From Gemmatimonadota bacterium (lineage in GTDB: Bacteria; Gemmatimonadota; Gemmatimonadetes; Gemmatimonadales; GWC2-71-9), in NCBI GenBank assembly GCA_029884275.1, contig JAOUIC010000029.1, positions 1-9,852 of the forward strand: 9,852 nt of DNA, read 5' to 3'. Each line of letters opens with the position of its first letter. Position 1 is the first letter of the stretch. Made by a program: the position numbers and the translations under genes. Positions 1 to 6,633 of the stretch are shown piece by piece. The notes beneath the pieces were generated by a model. The model had not been told where the DNA came from. It searched no databases and was given only the letters and a program-made list of their open reading frames with translations.

Positions 1-890
1 ACGCGATCGAGTCGCTTCGGCGCCAGGCGGAGGAAATCGAGGACTTCGCCCAGGTCTACGTCGTGGACGGCGACAATCGCCTGCTGGGTGTCCTTCCCAT
101 CAAGGGTCTGGTGACCAGCCCGGCCTCCCGGCCGGTCAGGGACCTGATGGAAGACACCGAGATCCGCGTCGCGCCGGAGACCGACCAGGAGGAAGTGGCG
201 CGACTGATGGGACGCTACAACGTCCCAGCGGTGCCGGTGGTGGACGGGGCCGGACGGCTGCTGGGACAGGTGACCTTCGATGACGTGATCGACGTCGTCG
301 AGTCGGAACAGACCGAGGATCTGCTCAAGTTTGGCGGCACGTCGGCCGATGAGGAGCTCGCGGCCCCCTGGACCGGCGCAGTGCGGAGCCGTCTTCCCTG
401 GCTGGCCATCAATCTGTGTACCGCCCTGTTCGCTGGCTGGGTCGCCTCCCAGTTCCAGGAGGAGATCAGCCAGGTGCTGGCCCTGATCTTCTGGATGCCG
501 ATCATCGCGGGCATGGGAGGCAATGGCGGCACCCAGGCGCTCGCGGTCACCGTGCGGCGCGTCGCCCTGGGACTCATCCCGCAGGGACGCGCCACACGGG
601 TCATCCTCAAGGAAGTGATCGCCGGGCTGGTCAACGGCCTCATCATCGGCCTGGTCGCGATCTGCGTCGCGGTCATGATGGGCCACGGCGCAAGGCTCGG
701 CGTCGTCGTACTGCTCGCGATGACCGGAAATCTGTTCGTCGCCGGCCTCGCCGGCGGGTTCATCCCGATCGTGCTCGCCCGCTTCGGGGTGGACCCCGCC
801 GTCGCGTCCTCGATCTTCGTCACCACCTTCACCGACGTCTGCGGCTTCCTGCTCCTGTTCGGTCTTGCGGGGTGGGTGCTTGGAATCTGA
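1..890 (+). CDS. mgtE: MgtE-type magnesium transporter, C-terminal part (5' truncated by window edge)
   Basis: Inner-membrane Mg2+ channel/transporter of the MgtE (SLC41-like) family. The reading frame is already open at position 3 and runs to TGA at 888-890, giving about 295 visible residues; the real start lies left of the window. The visible protein begins within a CBS domain, continues through a second CBS segment (around NVPAVPVVDGAGRLLG), then a membrane domain. That domain carries the family hallmark AGMGGNGGTQ (near 508-537) and the terminal VTTFTDVCGF segment (near 820-849), whose Asp corresponds to the conserved pore Asp of MgtE. Hydrophobic stretches around 391-470, 475-530, 620-690, 695-780 and 800-885 fit the five-helix MgtE pore. 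In known MgtE proteins the CBS and N domains sense cytosolic Mg2+ and close the pore. The gene converges on the receptor gene, with 3 nt between the stops. Family assignment is firm; regulation cannot be judged because the upstream region is missing. Confidence 0.95.
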   Translation, partial: AIESLRRQAEEIEDFAQVYVVDGDNRLLGVLPIKGLVTSPASRPVRDLMEDTEIRVAPETDQEEVARLMGRYNVPAVPVVDGAGRLLGQVTFDDVIDVVESEQTEDLLKFGGTSADEELAAPWTGAVRSRLPWLAINLCTALFAGWVASQFQEEISQVLALIFWMPIIAGMGGNGGTQALAVTVRRVALGLIPQGRATRVILKEVIAGLVNGLIIGLVAICVAVMMGHGARLGVVVLLAMTGNLFVAGLAGGFIPIVLARFGVDPAVASSIFVTTFTDVCGFLLLFGLAGWVLGI

Positions 891-893
891 CGG

Positions 894-3722
894 CTACCAG
901 TCGAGCGTCATCTCCACCCGGGTGTAGAGCGACCGGCCATTGTAGCCAAAGGGGCTCGCCGCCGCCCAGGGGAAGGTGCCGTAGTTGTTGTTGTACAGCT
1001 TCGCCGGGTCGGAAGTCGGGTCGGTGGGATCGGTCGGCGTGTTGGAGGACGGCTGGTCCGGATAGACGTCGAACAGGTTTCTGGCGCCGATCGCGATTCT
1101 CGCCTGATTGAAGCGATACGCTACCTCCAGGTCCACCAGCGTCTTGTCACCGTAGTTCTCCCGGCACAGGTCGCAATAGCCCGGCTGGGCCGAGGAGAAA
1201 TTGCCGAAGTACGAGATCCGGGCGAGCGAGCCAAAGCGGCCGGTCTCGTAGGTCGTGGTCAGCGTGCCGCGCCAGTCGGGGCGTTCCTCGGTGATGCCGA
1301 TGTAGGTAACCGTGTCGATTAGTCCCGGTTCGCTGGAGTTGGCCAGCACCGCCGGGATCTTGTCGATGTGGGTGATCTCGTTACTGGTGTAGTTCACCGC
1401 CGCGTTGAAACCCAGCATGCCGCTGTTCCCGGCGGGGACGCGCCAGTCGGCCGCGATGTCGATGCCCTGGGTCCTCGTGTCGAGGCCGTTGGTGAAGTAC
1501 TGCACCCCGCCCACGCCGGTGATGCCCGCCGACGCGAGGATCGCGAGGGTGGTGTCGTCGTCGAAGGTGGCGCCGAGCAGGATCCGGTCGTTGATCGTGA
1601 TGTGGAAGTAATCCGCCGTAAAGGTCAGGTTGTCCCTGGGAGTGACCGCGAAACCGGCGCTGAAGTTCAGCGCGGTCTCCTCGGTAAGTGGCTTGGCGCC
1701 GAGCGCCTTTGCGGCCGGGCTGTTCACCGGGAAGTTGCCGATCTCGATCAGCTGTCCCGAGATGACGTTGGTCGAGATATGGCTGTAGTAGCTCTGGGGC
1801 AGGGATGGCGCCCGGAATCCGCTGCTCGCCGCGCCGCGGAGGACCAGCCGCTCAGTGGGTTGGTAGCGGAGCGCCAGCTTGCCAGTGAACCGAGAGCCGA
1901 AGTCGCTATAGTGCTCGTAGCGGCCCGCCAGGTTGGTCAGCAGCTTGCTCGTGAGGTTGGTCTCGAGGTCGAGGTAACCGCCCACGTTGGTCCGGTCGTT
2001 CTGACTCGCGTCCGAAGGCGCGAATCCGGCGAAGACGCTCGACCCGCCGGGGGCGAGGCTGCCGGGGTTGGCGGCGCTGTCTTGGGCCGAGTGGCCTCCG
2101 TTCACCCATGAGGCGAACTCGCCTTCGACGATCTCGTATTCCTCACGCCGGGCCGCGAAACCGACCGCGACGTTCACCGGCGACGGCAGGCCGAGGGAGA
2201 CCTCGCGCGACAGGTTCAGCGCCCCGAGCAGCTCGTTCCGTTGCACCCGGCCGGCGTTGAACGAAGTCTGGTTGGGGATGCCGGGATCGTCACCGTTCCC
2301 CAGGATGCCATCCAGCCCGGGCGCGCAGGCCGTCACCGTGCACGGACCGAGGGACGGGTTCAGGGTGTTCTCGAGGTCGTAGTCGAAGCGGTTGTTCCCA
2401 TAGGTTCCGCCGAAGTCCAGCGCCCAGCCTCCCAGGCTGGTCCTGACTCCCGCGGCCGCGGAGTAGTCCTGTACTGTCGGGTGGAACTCGGGGAGGAATC
2501 CCTGGGGGTAGATCTCCTGCCAGTTCCGGTTGCTGTCCAGGTAGCGCCAGTAGCCGTTGCCGGTGCCGGTGCGGTGGCTGTAGCCGCCAAAGGCGTACAG
2601 CTCGCTCGAGCCGCTGGCGTTGAGCGGCATGCGGAAGTTCGCGAAGGTCATCGCGTCCTTCTCGAGCCCGTCGCCCCAGTGGAGGTTGGGCTGGGGAATG
2701 CCGTTCCGCTTGTCGATCACCTGCCCGTCCTTCGGGTTGATCGAGTCGGTGACGCCGCTGGCGTCAGCCAGGTACGGGTCGGCCCAGGCGCGGTTGGTGG
2801 GGTCGCGCTGCTGGTACTCGCCGAACAGCGCCAGCGAGCCCCGTCCCAGCCCGATGCCGATACCGCCGTTCAGGTCCACTGTCGTGCCGTCGTTGTCGTA
2901 GCCACGCCCGGTGACGAACTGGCTCGCCGTCGCGGTCAGGAATGGCGAGAACTTGCCTTCCTTGAGCACCACGTTCACCACCCCGGCGATGGCATCCGAT
3001 CCATACTGCGCCGAGGCGCCGTCGCGCAGCACCTCGATGCGCTCCACCGCGCCGCCCGGAATGGCGTTCATGTCCACGCCCGTCGAGCCGGCGCCCATGC
3101 CGTAGGCGAAGGTGTTGAGCACCGCCGTCGAGTGCCGTCGCCAGCCGTTCAGCAGGACCAGGGTGTGGTCCGGCGAGAGGCCGCGGAGGGTGAACGGCCG
3201 CACGATGTCGTTGGCGTCCGTGACCGACTGGCGGGGGAAGTTGACCGAGGGCGACAGCGCCTGCAGGATCTGGCTGGTCTCGGTCGTTCCCTGGCTCTTG
3301 ATGTCCTCGGCGGTGAAGACGTCCACCGGAACCGCCAGTTCTTCGGCCGCGGTATGGCGTCCGCGCGAGCCTATGACCACGTCGATGGGAGCCAGTTCAA
3401 CCGGCGGGCGCGCCAGCACGAAGTCCTGCGTCACCACGTCCCCGCCGGCGATGGTCACCTCGGCCTCGGCAGGACTGAAGCCGATGGCGCGGATCCTGAT
3501 GACACGGGTGCCCGCCGGGATCCCTCGCAGGGTGAAGAGACCCCGGGAGCTGGTTGTCGCCTGGAGGCTGGTCCCCCCGGCGCTGACGGTCGCGCCGGCC
3601 ACAACTCCGCCGGCGCTGTCAGTCACCTTTCCCTGGACGATGCCGGACTGGGCCGACAGCGCCCCTGCCGATGCGACGAGGATGCCAAGGCAGGCCAGTG
3701 CGCGAACCACGAGGTGCCGCAT
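894..3722 (-). CDS. TonB-dependent outer-membrane receptor with N-terminal carboxypeptidase-regulatory-like domain
   Basis: A 942-aa outer-membrane active transporter that imports a ligand using TonB-ExbBD energy; the substrate is unknown. Order: signal peptide 1-24 (MRHL start, hydrophobic core, ALSA-Q cleavage site), a CarboxypepD_reg-like beta sandwich about 28-104 (GKVTDSAGGVVAGATV, IRIRAIGFSPAE), a plug about 128-256 (VPVDVFTAEDI, FTLRGLSPDHTLVLLNG, IERIEVLRDGASAQYGSDAI-type stretch ending AGVVNVVLKEG), then a 22-strand-type barrel. The barrel includes NVGGYLDLETNLTSKL and SGFRAPSLPQSYYS, and the chain ends in EMTLDW with the C-terminal aromatic residue typical of barrel assembly. ATG at 3722 is chosen because GGAGG lies 6 nt upstream and a signal peptide begins there; a start 42 codons further up would lie upstream of the promoter-like site. 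Cysteine pairs occur at 461/466 and 850/853. The regulatory-like domain is common in SusC-like and other TBDRs. BtuB-like cobalamin uptake is conceivable given the B12-dependent neighbour, but nothing in the sequence shows it. Confidence 0.95.
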   Translation of the reverse strand: MRHLVVRALACLGILVASAGALSAQSGIVQGKVTDSAGGVVAGATVSAGGTSLQATTSSRGLFTLRGIPAGTRVIRIRAIGFSPAEAEVTIAGGDVVTQDFVLARPPVELAPIDVVIGSRGRHTAAEELAVPVDVFTAEDIKSQGTTETSQILQALSPSVNFPRQSVTDANDIVRPFTLRGLSPDHTLVLLNGWRRHSTAVLNTFAYGMGAGSTGVDMNAIPGGAVERIEVLRDGASAQYGSDAIAGVVNVVLKEGKFSPFLTATASQFVTGRGYDNDGTTVDLNGGIGIGLGRGSLALFGEYQQRDPTNRAWADPYLADASGVTDSINPKDGQVIDKRNGIPQPNLHWGDGLEKDAMTFANFRMPLNASGSSELYAFGGYSHRTGTGNGYWRYLDSNRNWQEIYPQGFLPEFHPTVQDYSAAAGVRTSLGGWALDFGGTYGNNRFDYDLENTLNPSLGPCTVTACAPGLDGILGNGDDPGIPNQTSFNAGRVQRNELLGALNLSREVSLGLPSPVNVAVGFAARREEYEIVEGEFASWVNGGHSAQDSAANPGSLAPGGSSVFAGFAPSDASQNDRTNVGGYLDLETNLTSKLLTNLAGRYEHYSDFGSRFTGKLALRYQPTERLVLRGAASSGFRAPSLPQSYYSHISTNVISGQLIEIGNFPVNSPAAKALGAKPLTEETALNFSAGFAVTPRDNLTFTADYFHITINDRILLGATFDDDTTLAILASAGITGVGGVQYFTNGLDTRTQGIDIAADWRVPAGNSGMLGFNAAVNYTSNEITHIDKIPAVLANSSEPGLIDTVTYIGITEERPDWRGTLTTTYETGRFGSLARISYFGNFSSAQPGYCDLCRENYGDKTLVDLEVAYRFNQARIAIGARNLFDVYPDQPSSNTPTDPTDPTSDPAKLYNNNYGTFPWAAASPFGYNGRSLYTRVEMTLDW

Positions 3723-3728
3723 GTGGGA

Positions 3729-3733
3729 CCTCC
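3729..3733 (-). promoter_or_regulatory. Shine-Dalgarno site of the TonB-dependent receptor
   Basis: On the minus strand GGAGG lies 6 nt before the ATG at 3722-3720. This site, with the signal peptide that follows, decides the start against the in-frame ATG at 3848. Confidence 0.8.
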
Positions 3734-3783
3734 GCTCATTGTCGGACTGCGAGGGGCGTACGGTGGGAACCGGCTTGAGGCAC

Positions 3784-3812
3784 ATAGTGCGGCGTGGCCG
3801 GGGCCGCGTCAA
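3784..3812 (-). promoter_or_regulatory. Candidate sigma70-type promoter for the TonB-dependent receptor
   Basis: Reading the minus strand, TTGACG (3812-3807, five of six matches to TTGACA) is followed after exactly 17 nt by CACTAT (3789-3784), which keeps the -11 A and -7 T of the -10 consensus. This would start transcription near 3777 and give a leader of roughly 55 nt before the ATG at 3722. The -10 element is weak (three of six), so the assignment is moderate. No equally good promoter was seen for meaB on the plus strand in the same 135-nt divergent region. Confidence 0.45.
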
Positions 3813-3857
3813 GTATCCGGCGTTGCCAGACCCTCCCGCTCGTGGCACCTTTCACCC

Positions 3858-4889
3858 ATGCTCCCCGACGCAATGATCGCCGATCTGCGGGCCCGTAAGA
3901 CCCCCGCGATCGCCCGGGCGATCTCCATGGTCGAGAACGGCCGTCCCGGCTTCGAGGAGATCCTCTCCGCCATTCATCCGACCCTCGGCCGCGCCCGGCG
4001 GATCGGCATCACCGGCCCTCCGGGGGCCGGGAAGTCGACCCTGACTGAGCGACTGGTCCAGCTGCTGCGCGCCCGCGGGCTCACCGTGGCGGTGGTGGCG
4101 GTCGATCCCACCAGCCCGTTCACCGGCGGGGCCCTGCTCGGCGACCGGATCCGGATGGAGTCGGTCGCGCTGGATCCTGGGGTGTTCATCCGCTCGATGG
4201 CGACCCGTGGCTCACTGGGCGGGCTCGCCACCACCACCCGGGAGGTCTGTGATGTTCTCGACGGCGGGGGCTTCGACCGGGTCATCATCGAGACCGTCGG
4301 TGTCGGCCAGTCGGAACTGGACGTGGCGCGTACCGCCGACACCACGGTGCTGGTGCTGGTGCCCGAGTCGGGGGATGGGATCCAGACCCTCAAGTCGGGA
4401 ATCATGGAGATCGGTGACCTGTTCGTGGTCAACAAGGCCGACCGCCCCGGGGCTGACCGGCTCCGGCAGGAGATCGAGGTGACGCTCGGCATCCGGGCCG
4501 GCAATGCCTTCCGCCACATGCCGGCGCATCACGGCCCGACCACAGGGCGGACTAAGGCCGCGGCCGACGGGGCCCCGGTCGGCTGGAAGCCGCCGGTGCT
4601 CGCGACGGTCGCGTCGTCAGGGCAGGGCGTTGCCGAGCTCGCAGACGCCATCGACCGGCACGACCAGCATCTGACCGGGACGGGAGAGCTCGCGCTCAGG
4701 CGCCGCCAGCGGCTGTACGAGCGGACGCGGGAGGTCGTCGAGCGTGACACCCGGCAATGGGTGTGGCACGAGACCAGGGCGGATGCGGCGATCCAGGAGC
4801 GGATGGACGACGTCGCCGCCGGCCGGGTCAGTCCCTACGAGGTGGCGGCGGAGATTCTCGAGGAACTCAAGCAGGGGTCGAGACTATGA
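3858..4889 (+). CDS. meaB: MeaB-type GTPase, chaperone of the adenosylcobalamin-dependent acyl-CoA mutase
   Basis: 343-aa cytoplasmic G3E-family P-loop GTPase of the MeaB/ArgK group. Family members bind the mutase, gate delivery of adenosylcobalamin and limit mutase inactivation. Visible motifs: Walker A GPPGAGKST at 53-61; switch segment VDPTSPFTGGALLGDRIRM at about 82-100; ETVGVGQSE at 145-153 (Walker B/switch region); base-specificity motif NKAD at 192-195; and VASSGQG at 251-257. The C-terminal helices (about 275-340) match the dimerisation/effector extension of MeaB. Between about 210 and 244 there is a His/Gly-rich stretch (AFRHMPAHHGPTTG) that is longer than I expect in Methylorubrum-type MeaB. 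ATG 3858 has no clear Shine-Dalgarno sequence, but no in-frame GTG or TTG lies just upstream, and the N-terminus (ARAISMVENG) fits the family. Its stop overlaps the mutase start by 4 nt (ATGA), so the two are translationally coupled. Not the old 'ArgK' arginine kinase role. Confidence 0.93.
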   Translation: MLPDAMIADLRARKTPAIARAISMVENGRPGFEEILSAIHPTLGRARRIGITGPPGAGKSTLTERLVQLLRARGLTVAVVAVDPTSPFTGGALLGDRIRMESVALDPGVFIRSMATRGSLGGLATTTREVCDVLDGGGFDRVIIETVGVGQSELDVARTADTTVLVLVPESGDGIQTLKSGIMEIGDLFVVNKADRPGADRLRQEIEVTLGIRAGNAFRHMPAHHGPTTGRTKAAADGAPVGWKPPVLATVASSGQGVAELADAIDRHDQHLTGTGELALRRRQRLYERTREVVERDTRQWVWHETRADAAIQERMDDVAAGRVSPYEVAAEILEELKQGSRL

Positions 4890-6601
4890 CGATCGCCAAG
4901 CCGGATCCTGCCGGGCAGGAGCTGCGCCGGCGCCTCGCGGACCAGGAACGGGCGCTGGCCGCGCTACAGGACGAGGTCCGCGCCTGGCGGGCCGCCGCGG
5001 CAGGCCTGCCGGTCCGGGCCGATGTGAGCTTCGCCGGTGTCTCGGGACGCGAGGTGGAGCCGGCCTACACACCGTTCGATCTGAGCGATGGAAGCCAGGC
5101 GGCCGCCGGGCTCCCCGGCGCCTATCCCTACCTGCGGGGCATCCACCCCACGATGTACCGCGGGCGGCTCTGGACCATGCGGCAGTTCGCCGGCTTCGGC
5201 ACCGCCCGGGACACCAATGAGCGCTACAAGTTCCTGCTGGCGCGGGGTCAGACCGGGCTGTCGGTGGCCTTCGACTTTCCCACGCTGATGGGGTACGACT
5301 CCGATCATCCCCGCTCCGAGGGAGAAGTCGGCAAGTGCGGGGTCGCGATCTCCAGCCTCGCCGACATGCAGGAACTGTTCGACGGCATCCCGCTCGACCA
5401 GGTCTCGACCTCGATGACCATCAACGGTCCCGCCGCGATGCTGTTCTGCTTCTACGTCGCCGCAGCCGAGCGGCAGGGCGTGGACATCGCGAAGCTCCAG
5501 GGCACGATCCAGAACGACATGCTGAAGGAGTACATGGCGCAGCATGCCTGGATCTTTCCGGTGGAGCCGGCGCTCAAGGTCATCGTCGACCTCTTCGAAT
5601 GGGCGTCGGCGCACACCCCCAAATGGAACACGATCTCCATCTCGGGCTACCACATCCGGGAAGCGGGCGCGACGGCGGCGCAGGAACTCGCCTTCACCCT
5701 GGCCAACGGGTTCTGCTACGTCGAGCATGGCGTCGCGCGGGGGCTGGACGTGGACAGCTTCGCGCCCCGCCTGTCGTTCTTCTGGGATGTACACAACGAC
5801 TTCTTTGAAGAGATCGCCAAGATGCGGGCCGCCCGCCGCATCTGGGCCCGGACCATGCGCGACAAGTACGGCGCGAAGAACCCGCGCAGCTGGCAGATGC
5901 GGTTCCATTGCCAGACGGCCGGCGTGTCGCTGACCGCGCAGCAGCCGCACAACAACATTGTCCGGGTGGCGTATCAGGCGCTGGCCGCCGTGCTGGGGGG
6001 CACCCAGTCGCTCCACACCAACGCACTCGACGAAACCCTGGCGCTCCCCACCGAGGAGTCGGTGCGCATCGCGCTCCGCACCCAGCAGATCCTTGCCTAC
6101 GAAACCGGCGTGCCCAACGTGGCGGACCCGCTCGGCGGATCCTACTACGTCGAGTCGCTGACCGAGGGCCTCGAGCGGGAGGCCGCCGGCCTCTTCGCCG
6201 AGATCGAGGCCCAGGGGGGCGTGGTGGCCGCGATCGAGACCGGCTGGTTCCAGCGCCAGATCGCGGACTCGGCCTCCCGGTTCCAGCGGGAAGTCGAGCA
6301 GCACCGGCAGGTGATCGTCGGGCTCAACGAGTTCATCGAGGACGATGAACCCCCGGTCGAGATCCTGAAGGTGGGGGAGAACGCCGAACGGGAGCAGCGG
6401 GCCAGCATGGCCGCGTTGCGGTCGGCGAGGGACGGGGTGGCGGTTGACGCCGCCCTCGAGCGACTCCGCGCCGCGGCCGCGGAAGGTCGCAACGTGGTCC
6501 CGCCAATGCTCGAAGCCACCAGGGCGATGGCGACGCTGTACGAGATCCGGCACGTGCTCGAAACGGTGTACGGCACGTATCGTGAGCCTGTCTTCTTCTG
6601 A
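4886..6601 (+). CDS. Acyl-CoA mutase large (catalytic) subunit, isobutyryl-CoA mutase-like by active-site residues
   Basis: 571-aa catalytic subunit of an adenosylcobalamin-dependent acyl-CoA mutase; it has the TIM-barrel substrate domain only, with cobalamin supplied by the separate small subunit at 8513. Family signatures: RGIHPTMYRGRLWTMRQF (84-101), GLSVAFDFPTLMGYDSD (124-140), GTIQNDMLKEYMAQ (206-219), SISGYHIREAGATAAQE (251-267, His256 equals the catalytic His244 of Propionibacterium methylmalonyl-CoA mutase), FAPRLSFFW (292-300), QSLHTNALDETLALPTEE (374-391) and DPLGGSYYVE (414-423). The specificity positions differ from methylmalonyl-CoA mutase: Tyr89 is Phe101 here and Arg207 is Gln219, the pair known from isobutyryl-CoA mutase; Ala128 argues against 2-hydroxyisobutyryl-CoA mutase, which has Asp there. 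Residues 9-38 are a charged, likely helical N-terminus. ATG 4886 overlaps the meaB stop, with AGGGG 8 nt upstream. Likely reaction: isobutyryl-CoA to n-butyryl-CoA (inference); family call certain, substrate less so. Confidence 0.93.
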   Translation: MTIAKPDPAGQELRRRLADQERALAALQDEVRAWRAAAAGLPVRADVSFAGVSGREVEPAYTPFDLSDGSQAAAGLPGAYPYLRGIHPTMYRGRLWTMRQFAGFGTARDTNERYKFLLARGQTGLSVAFDFPTLMGYDSDHPRSEGEVGKCGVAISSLADMQELFDGIPLDQVSTSMTINGPAAMLFCFYVAAAERQGVDIAKLQGTIQNDMLKEYMAQHAWIFPVEPALKVIVDLFEWASAHTPKWNTISISGYHIREAGATAAQELAFTLANGFCYVEHGVARGLDVDSFAPRLSFFWDVHNDFFEEIAKMRAARRIWARTMRDKYGAKNPRSWQMRFHCQTAGVSLTAQQPHNNIVRVAYQALAAVLGGTQSLHTNALDETLALPTEESVRIALRTQQILAYETGVPNVADPLGGSYYVESLTEGLEREAAGLFAEIEAQGGVVAAIETGWFQRQIADSASRFQREVEQHRQVIVGLNEFIEDDEPPVEILKVGENAEREQRASMAALRSARDGVAVDAALERLRAAAAEGRNVVPPMLEATRAMATLYEIRHVLETVYGTYREPVFF

Positions 6602-6609
6602 ACCTGAAC

Positions 6610-6625
6610 GGCCGGATATCCGGCC
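6610..6625. repeat. Perfect 16-bp palindrome between mutase large subunit and baeRF gene
   Basis: GGCCGGATATCCGGCC is identical to its own reverse complement. It begins 9 nt after the mutase stop and ends 8 nt before the ATG at 6634, in the only gap of the five-gene run. As RNA it can fold into a 6-bp GC stem with an ATAT loop placed where a Shine-Dalgarno site would be; as DNA it could be a dimer-binding operator. No U-run follows, so a classical terminator is not supported. Confidence 0.7.
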
Positions 6626-6633
6626 CCGGTCTC

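Noticed and set aside
1008..1037. Short Pro-Thr-Asp repeat (PTDPTDPT) in the receptor as a possible variable tandem repeat
   Set aside because: Only about three degenerate units inside a surface loop; ordinary low complexity with no sign of phase variation.
894..3722. Naming the receptor btuB because it is next to a cobalamin-dependent enzyme
   Set aside because: It is much longer than BtuB, carries an extra carboxypeptidase-regulatory-like domain and shows no cobalamin-specific feature; adjacency alone is not enough.
3723..3848. Longer receptor start at the in-frame ATG 3848-3846
   Set aside because: It would place 42 low-quality residues before a clear signal peptide, lie upstream of the promoter-like site and ignore the GGAGG at 3729-3733.
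3723..3857. Cobalamin riboswitch upstream of the receptor or meaB, suggested by the B12-dependent operon
   Set aside because: The predicted receptor leader is only about 55 nt and the whole region 135 nt, with no recognisable B12-box; it is too short for a full cobalamin riboswitch.
2241..3857. Long open frame on the plus strand running in frame into meaB
   Set aside because: It is antisense to the receptor gene, has low-complexity Arg/Val/Gly-rich composition and no family motifs before the MeaB part; this is a high-GC shadow frame.
4964..6553. 529-codon open frame on the minus strand opposite the mutase
   Set aside because: It mirrors strong codon bias of the mutase gene on the other strand; its translation shows no domain and is rich in Arg, Gly, His and Pro.
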